Of a DNA stretch of 64,000 nucleotides, positions 58,484-64,000 are shown one piece after another. Where the stretch lies: positions 56,435,048 through 56,499,047 of the forward strand of contig NC_054741.1 in assembly GCF_018143015.1 (NCBI RefSeq), given 5' to 3'. Position 1 is the stretch's first letter, and each line of letters begins with the position of its first letter. This DNA is from Lytechinus variegatus (Eukaryota; Echinodermata; Echinoidea; Temnopleuroida; Toxopneustidae). Made by a program: the position numbers and the translations under genes. The notes under the pieces are model-generated. The model had not been told where the DNA came from, ran no database searches, and worked only from the letters and a program-made list of their open reading frames with translations.

Positions 58484-59216
58484 AGGACTTGATAAAGATG
58501 AAATATCAGCCATTCATTATATATTTTCACATATTCCTAAAGAAAGTTGAATTGATTTTTATTAGAATTGAAGATCTAAAAATTGAATTTATTTTCTGCA
58601 ATATGTTTTCCGATTTGAATCGGTTTCTTAAAGAAAAAAATGTATAGAGAGCGTAAATATCACCGACGTTCTGGTAGCTTTTCACAATTTAGAAATGGCA
58701 TATAAAATGTCCCAACATGATACCAAAAAAGGCATTTTATCGATGAAGAAGGAACAACACATTGAGAGAATTTCAATTTAAGTTATTATACGACATTATT
58801 TATTTGAACCACAAGTTTGACAGAGTTAAATTTGTAACAAATATAGAACGTTCATTTGGTAAAATTATAAAGTTGAGGAAACCTACAATCATATGTCTTT
58901 CGAGTGTGATTTTTTTTAAATCTTAGACTAGTAATTCTTAATATCTTAAGTTGAAAAGAATTTTATATTGATTTAGATGTGATAAATGATGATTGGTTTT
59001 ATTTAGTAAAAATAATGTTTAATGTACCATGCAAAGGAGAAATATAAGCTTCCAACTGCGTTTGAAATACGAGAAAGGTTATACTGAAAAGCATAGAAAA
59101 AGAAGAGAAGGTTTTGATCTAGCGGAAAATGTTAATTCGAGACTTGAAAAAAAATGGGAAAACATTAAATGAGAGGAGGGGTGGGGGATGAATATATCCT
59201 ACCACGCTTCCAGTGC
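58484..59216. other. AT-rich spacer, no gene seen
   Basis: There is no repeat structure or frame that I can support. Confidence 0.4.
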
Positions 59217-59345
59217 CAGGGGAGGATCCAATCTTTGCCAATAGGGGACGGGGGGGGGGGGTTCAGCCATATACTCCCAGATCGGCCGCTCGAAATGGTT
59301 TTTGGTTTGTTTCTTATAAGGGGTAGTCCTAATAGTAACCTTTTA
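59217..59345 (+). mobile_element. End fragment of the CAGGGGCGGATCC hAT-like family
   Basis: CAGGGGAGGATCCAATCTTTGCCAATAGGG (written in parts: CAGGGGAGGATCC, then TTTGCCAATAGGG) and GGGTAGTCCTA match the first 130 bp of the element at 41,318. Confidence 0.7.
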
Positions 59346-59754
59346 GCTTTATTTTTTTAATCAACATAACCGCCTCCTTTTTGTCATATTTTAAAAAATT
59401 TTCCTCTATTTTGCTTTGTGTTGTTTCTGTATTGCTTGTTAGTCTTTACTTGTTTATTTGCTAAGTCTACTCATGTGTATCATATTTGTCAATATATTTT
59501 TGATCAAATCCAAATAATGTTGAAACAGTTACATATATTCTATTAGAGCATTATGTTACTCGAAAAATAATATTGTATTTTGTGTTGAATTAATTAAATA
59601 AAACAACTTAAAACAAAATAAAATTTCCCAATAATTCTATTTAATTCCACGTGTGGCTAGTTATTATGATTTTACATGATAATCAATAAATACATGTAAT
59701 TAACACATGCATAGCTTTGATTTGATTATCTGTTCAGTAAATTCTATCCTTTCA

Positions 59755-60003
59755 TTTTCGGAATAACGAACCTTATTTCATTTTCAGAATAACGAACCTT
59801 CGAAAAAACGAACCTTATTTCATTTTCGGACTAACCTTCGGACTAACAAACGTTATTTCGTTTTCGGACTAATGAACCTATTTCATTTTCGGAATAACGA
59901 ACCTTCGGACAAACGACCTTTTGGAATTACGAACCTTCGCAGTAATGAACCTTAGGAATTACAAACCTTCGGAATAACGAACCTCCGGAAAAACGAATGT
60001 AAC
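59755..60003. repeat. Self-complementary TTCGGAATAACGAACC block, unit 3
   Basis: The same phrases as at 32,481-32,864, ending CGAATGTAACC, the inverted form of the GGTTACA start at 7,424. Confidence 0.7.
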
Positions 60004-60299
60004 CCGATAAAATATGCCGCCATCTTGTCAAGTCCATGAAACTTAAAATCAATGTATAACTTTGCAAAGAAGTATACATGTAAAAGTAAAGAAAACACCA
60101 CTCGGCATGATACTAGTGAGTATGGGGGGGGGGGGTAGCAACTATATCCAGCTATATGCAGCATATACATGTAGAGACAATTTTATATGCGCCATTACAA
60201 GGATAGTATGTTGTTATCATTATTGCTTTGTTATAATAAATATTGATAAAATCAAAGGTCTTTTGGAATTCTAATAAGAATAGACTGATTTTATTTGTA

Positions 60300-60415
60300 C
60301 ATGATAATGATCAGTTTACCTTTTTCTTAAGAGAACACAGGCCATTAATATTCGATGCACATTAAAATATATAAAATTTAATATATCTGCAACTAACAGA
60401 TCATAATTCAAAGGT
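60300..60415 (+). promoter_or_regulatory. P2 promoter block of TRIM unit 3, kappaB site lost
   Basis: ATGATCAGTTTAC, TATATAAAA (60,368-60,376) and AAAG|GTGAGT with donor GT at 60,414 match P2 of unit 2. The kappaB place reads TTGGAATTCTAA near 60,265. TRIM-3 starts 2.0 kb downstream. Confidence 0.5.
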
Positions 60416-62430
60416 GAGTGAATTAAATAATTTTGCTTAAATCAAAAACTTCTGTAAATTTTTATTCACATCGATAAAAGTCTTTAGCCATTTAGCCTAC
60501 GGAATGTCTTTCGAAGTCACATTGAGGCGCAAATCCAAAGGTGGAAAATGTATTTAAAAAGTATGTATGAAATAAAACAAAATATGATTAGTATATCTAA
60601 TTTACGGGAGGATTGGCGAACTATACCAAGCGAAAATAAGTTGATTTGTGAAAAATATAGAAACAATTAAATGAATAATTAAGAATGATAAAAAAAACCT
60701 TATTAAAGAAACATTGATATACAGATTATGATAATTCAATTCCGTACTTTTATTGTGAGCTCAATATACAGTATCAAAAAAGTCTACATTTTGAAAAAGC
60801 CCTGGGAAAAGTATACAACATGTTGGTATTTTTTCTCTTATAATTTTGAATTTGGGTCTCATCTATCCAATAAAAGTAAAAGTTTTGACAGAATGTTACA
60901 CTTGAGTGAGCACTGTCCATTTTTTTTAAGCTCGCAGAAATCTGTTTGCGCAGAAATGCTCGTTTTCACGCTGTGTCAAGGGAAAAGGGCGAAGTCAAAC
61001 ATATTTCTGCGAAACATTTCTCATACATTTCCCTTGCACCTTTAGTCAATTGAAATAAAACGGATACATTCAAGCATTTTGTAACAAGTTTGCCTTCCAA
61101 ATCAAAATGTTAACATTTAGTAAGCACAATCTTTACTCTTTTTTGTGTCAGCTGGATCTGAGGACATAACTGAATCTGAACAAAAGTTTATAACAGACAT
61201 CTCCAGCATTTTTGTCACTAATTTTTTTCACTATCATTTTTTCACTATCATTTAAAGTGGGTTTACATTTCATTTTTTATTTAATACTTGTTTCTCCACA
61301 CTTTTCCCAAGCTAAACAATGATTAACTAAATGAAAATAAAGCCTAAGCCATTTCATGTAAATCACAGCTCAGTGTAAAGCAAATAACGTCTCGATGGCC
61401 TCGGTGTGTGGGGGAGTGGGGTGGTGTGCAATGCACTCTTCGAAGTGTTTCGTGCAAGGAAACAAGTTTTAAAAGGTAACAGATAATCATAATCATTTGA
61501 AAGTTCTGCGCAAATCATTTTTCACTAACTTTTAAAAAGTAAGTGGTGCTCACTCAAGCGGAAACAGTTTTCGACAGTTATATCGTCATTTGCTTAAATG
61601 GATCTGTACCAATGTTAAAATGTGGAAAAAACCTTCAGGATATTACAAATGTGTAATTTTACAGGATTTTTCAAAGTGTAAACTTTTTTTGATACGCACT
61701 GTAGTGATGCTAAGCTTAATATTCAAGCGATGCATATAGCTTAAATGTGGTAGCTTTACATAAATTTATCGTATTTTGATAACATTTTCACTTTTCTGCT
61801 TACTTTATATTCACAGCAAATTTCAGTGATTAGAAAGTGAAAATTAATTTACATGTAAGAACGTATACTAGTATTCCGGAAAGACGAAAAGATAACAAAT
61901 CACAAAGGAAGTACGTTGTGCCTTTCTTTTAAAGAAAATGTTAAACTATATATACATGCATAATTATATACATTTTTACTCTTTTTCTACTTATCATTAA
62001 CATTATTATCATTATCATTTCTTAGAATAAACATCACTGGAGCTTTATTTCAGATGGGTATATACCTGTTCAATCAAGGCTAAAGAATGAATAAATCTAG
62101 AAATAAACGACGTACCGTTCTTTTGTTCCTTTCAAAATCGTGTGTGTGTGTTTAACATGTTTAATGGAGGGGTGGCAGTTAATTCCTCCTACTTCATAGA
62201 GGCAGAGGCCGCGGAACGGTTTTGAAAGGGGGAGGGGCTAACCATGCCAAATATCATAATCAGATGGTCTTTTTTATATTTTTGTACACAGTTTTGAGGT
62301 AAAGTACGGTAGCTGAACCCCCTGCTTTCCCCTCCCCCCCCCCGCGTTTCTGCAGCCTCTGAGAGGTACGCTCCAGAGACGAAAGAAGGTCATTGTTTTT
62401 CCTTCTTATGAATTCGTTTTTTTTTTATTC
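60416..62430 (+). other. Inferred intron upstream of TRIM-3, no coding sequence seen
   Basis: Positions 60,540-60,780 match 36,300-36,540, and 61,730-61,870 match 37,495-37,620, with the empty site of the foldback element near 61,848. It ends in a T-rich tract and CTGTAG|AGTTC. Confidence 0.5.
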
Positions 62431-62444
62431 TGTAGAGTTCAATC

Positions 62445-64000
62445 ATGGCTGAGGAATTAAAAGACACGATCGTTGAGAGTCTGGAGTGTCCCGTTTGTCT
62501 GACTACCTTTACTGATCCAAAGATCCTGTCTTGTTCCCACACCTACTGCAAGGTCTGTCTGGAAAAGCTCTTGGAATGCCATGGTGATGATCAGATGATC
62601 CGATGTCCTGTCTGCAAAGCTGTTACCCAGGTCCCACACCAGGATGTTGACAAACTACCGGCAAGCCTAGCTTTGAGGAATCTCATAGACGACGTGAAAA
62701 ATCAACATCAAATTTGCACGAATTGCGATTCCGAGGATAAGCCTAAAGCTGTTGTCTACTGCCAAGACTGTGGCAACTATCTATGTATTACTTGCCACAA
62801 TATGCACTCTCAGTGGAAAAACTTTGTCGATCATGAGATCATAGCCATGAGTGAGATCTCATCAGGAAAGGTGTCAATACGTAGATACCGGAAATGCAGG
62901 AAACATCCGAAAGAAGATGAAGAATGTTTCTGTTCTAACTGTAGGAGATTCACATGCTTCAGGTGTGCTGTTATGGAGCATAAAGATCAAGGACACCAGG
63001 TCATCGAGTCAGCTGCTTATGAAAGTCATCACATGAAGACCATCGACGAGCTTAAATCAAAGGTTGAGAAGAAACAATCTAGCTTTCAGAATTACATCGA
63101 TCTCATCGATAAAGAACAGAAGTGTGTGGATGATGCTATGAAGCATTGCGCAGATGACATCAACGAAGCATATGATGAAGCAGTTCGGCAGTTGACAGAG
63201 AAGAGAGAAATCCTACTTGGTGAAGTCAAGGGAAAGACTAAAAGAGCAGAGAAAGCCCTTGAAGAAATGAAGACATCTGCTCGGCAGCGCATCAATCAGT
63301 TGACGACTATTGCTGAGATGGTAACCAATAGGAGAAATGCACCAGTAGACATGGATACTTTGGCTGTGTATGACACTTTATGTGAAGACCTACAAGAGGC
63401 CTTAAATCAGGAAAATCCTGATTATGAGCAGCCGAATAAAACATGCGGGAAGGCGAAAAGTTCAATTTTTGAGAGAAATGTTGGAAAGGACGGGTTAGGT
63501 CTTGGTAAAATTGTTAATGTAGTTGTAAAGAGCATAGCTTTGCCTACTAAAGATAGCATGAATGCCATGATAAACACACCAGATGGTAGGATGGCAGTAG
63601 GATGTAATCCAGGTGGCGTGAACATCTTCTCTTTTGATGGTCGTCTCCAGCAGACAGTCCTCAAGGATGTTAAGATTTTTGCATTAGGTTTCCTCTCTGA
63701 TGGTCGATGTGTTGTAATGGATAAATCAAACACTTTAGCACTGTACACACCAGAGTTCATGAAGTTGGATGTGATGTTTGAGACTCTGAATTACGATGAA
63801 GGTGGGTTTTCTGAACTCACTGTTGATAGTGATGATCTGATCTATGTTAGCTACAGGAAACCTGAGAAGATCCTGGTGTTCTCATCAGCAGGTGGGAAGG
63901 CAATCAAGGAGATACCATGCCACGGATATGTGCCTTGGCAAATCACTTCCTACAATGATTCCCTAATCATTAGTACAGGTGAAACAGTCCGTTTGATAGA
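62445..64000 (+). CDS. TRIM-3: RING/B-box/coiled-coil TRIM E3 ligase, open to the window edge
   Basis: An ATG at 62,445 behind a T-tract and CTGTAG|AGTTC acceptor opens a frame without stop for 518 codons to the window end; about 93 more are expected. RING residues are C15, C18, C30, H32, C35, C38, C54, C57 (C3HC4). B-box 1 has C91, C94, C106, C109, C114, C117 and H130. B-box 2 has C151, H154, C163, C166, C171, C174, H179, H184. About 195-300 is coiled coil. From about 350 there is a TRIM2/56-like propeller region with NTPDGRMAVG, FLSDGRCVV and LTVDSDDLIYVSY. It should act as a cytosolic ubiquitin ligase. The substrate is unknown. None of the lesions of TRIM-1 or TRIM-2 is present. Upstream lie P1 (56.2 kb) and P2 (60.4 kb). 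Assignment to a named vertebrate TRIM is not safe. Confidence 0.92.
   Translation, partial: MAEELKDTIVESLECPVCLTTFTDPKILSCSHTYCKVCLEKLLECHGDDQMIRCPVCKAVTQVPHQDVDKLPASLALRNLIDDVKNQHQICTNCDSEDKPKAVVYCQDCGNYLCITCHNMHSQWKNFVDHEIIAMSEISSGKVSIRRYRKCRKHPKEDEECFCSNCRRFTCFRCAVMEHKDQGHQVIESAAYESHHMKTIDELKSKVEKKQSSFQNYIDLIDKEQKCVDDAMKHCADDINEAYDEAVRQLTEKREILLGEVKGKTKRAEKALEEMKTSARQRINQLTTIAEMVTNRRNAPVDMDTLAVYDTLCEDLQEALNQENPDYEQPNKTCGKAKSSIFERNVGKDGLGLGKIVNVVVKSIALPTKDSMNAMINTPDGRMAVGCNPGGVNIFSFDGRLQQTVLKDVKIFALGFLSDGRCVVMDKSNTLALYTPEFMKLDVMFETLNYDEGGFSELTVDSDDLIYVSYRKPEKILVFSSAGGKAIKEIPCHGYVPWQITSYNDSLIISTGETVRLI

Overview
The window is AT-rich metazoan DNA, most likely from an echinoderm and probably a sea urchin. 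I infer this from three long TRIM-type genes whose whole coding region is one exon, from the dense load of non-autonomous hAT-like elements carrying the GCGAGCGCGAAGCGCGAGC motif, and from other marine-deuterostome style repeats. No prokaryotic features are present, and I saw no retrovirus-like or other capsid-bearing element.

The backbone is a tandem array of three units in direct orientation, each built around a TRIM gene (RING, two B-boxes, coiled coil, C-terminal propeller-like region). Unit 1 runs from about 225 to 32,340, with TRIM-1 at 3,526-5,355 (broken by small indels). Unit 2 runs from about 32,870 to 53,100, with TRIM-2 at 43,547-45,381 (one single-base frameshift). Unit 3 runs from about 54,940 past the window edge, with TRIM-3 at 62,445-64,000, the only copy open throughout. 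Upstream of each coding exon is a recurrent block: a kappaB-type site, then CCAAT and TATA boxes, then a short conserved first exon ending in a GTGAGT splice donor. A second, different promoter block lies between the first block and the TRIM exon in units 2 and 3. Together these suggest NF-kappaB-responsive innate-immune genes with a non-coding first exon spliced to a single coding exon.

Unit 1 is inflated by a nested tandem duplication (5,629-14,906 and 14,903-24,807). Each half carries a 2.4 kb pyrimidine-rich minisatellite with a roughly 65-70 bp unit and the same set of MITEs. Inside the second half sits an inverted 2 kb copy of the unit-2 promoter region (15,391-17,470 versus 33,031-35,063), which adds a promoter facing the other way. 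A nearly whole CR1/L2-group LINE (25,217-30,126) has short target duplications and a recognisable empty site in unit 2.

Unit 2 holds a 3.1 kb foldback element with a tRNA-derived SINE inside it, a direct duplication around a 0.6 kb insert, two hAT-like elements, and an L1-like 3' fragment. Between units 2 and 3 is a clean 1.5 kb hAT-like element with 8 bp target duplications. Because the units are paralogous, many insertions can be read as filled versus empty sites within this one window, which makes their ends more reliable than usual.
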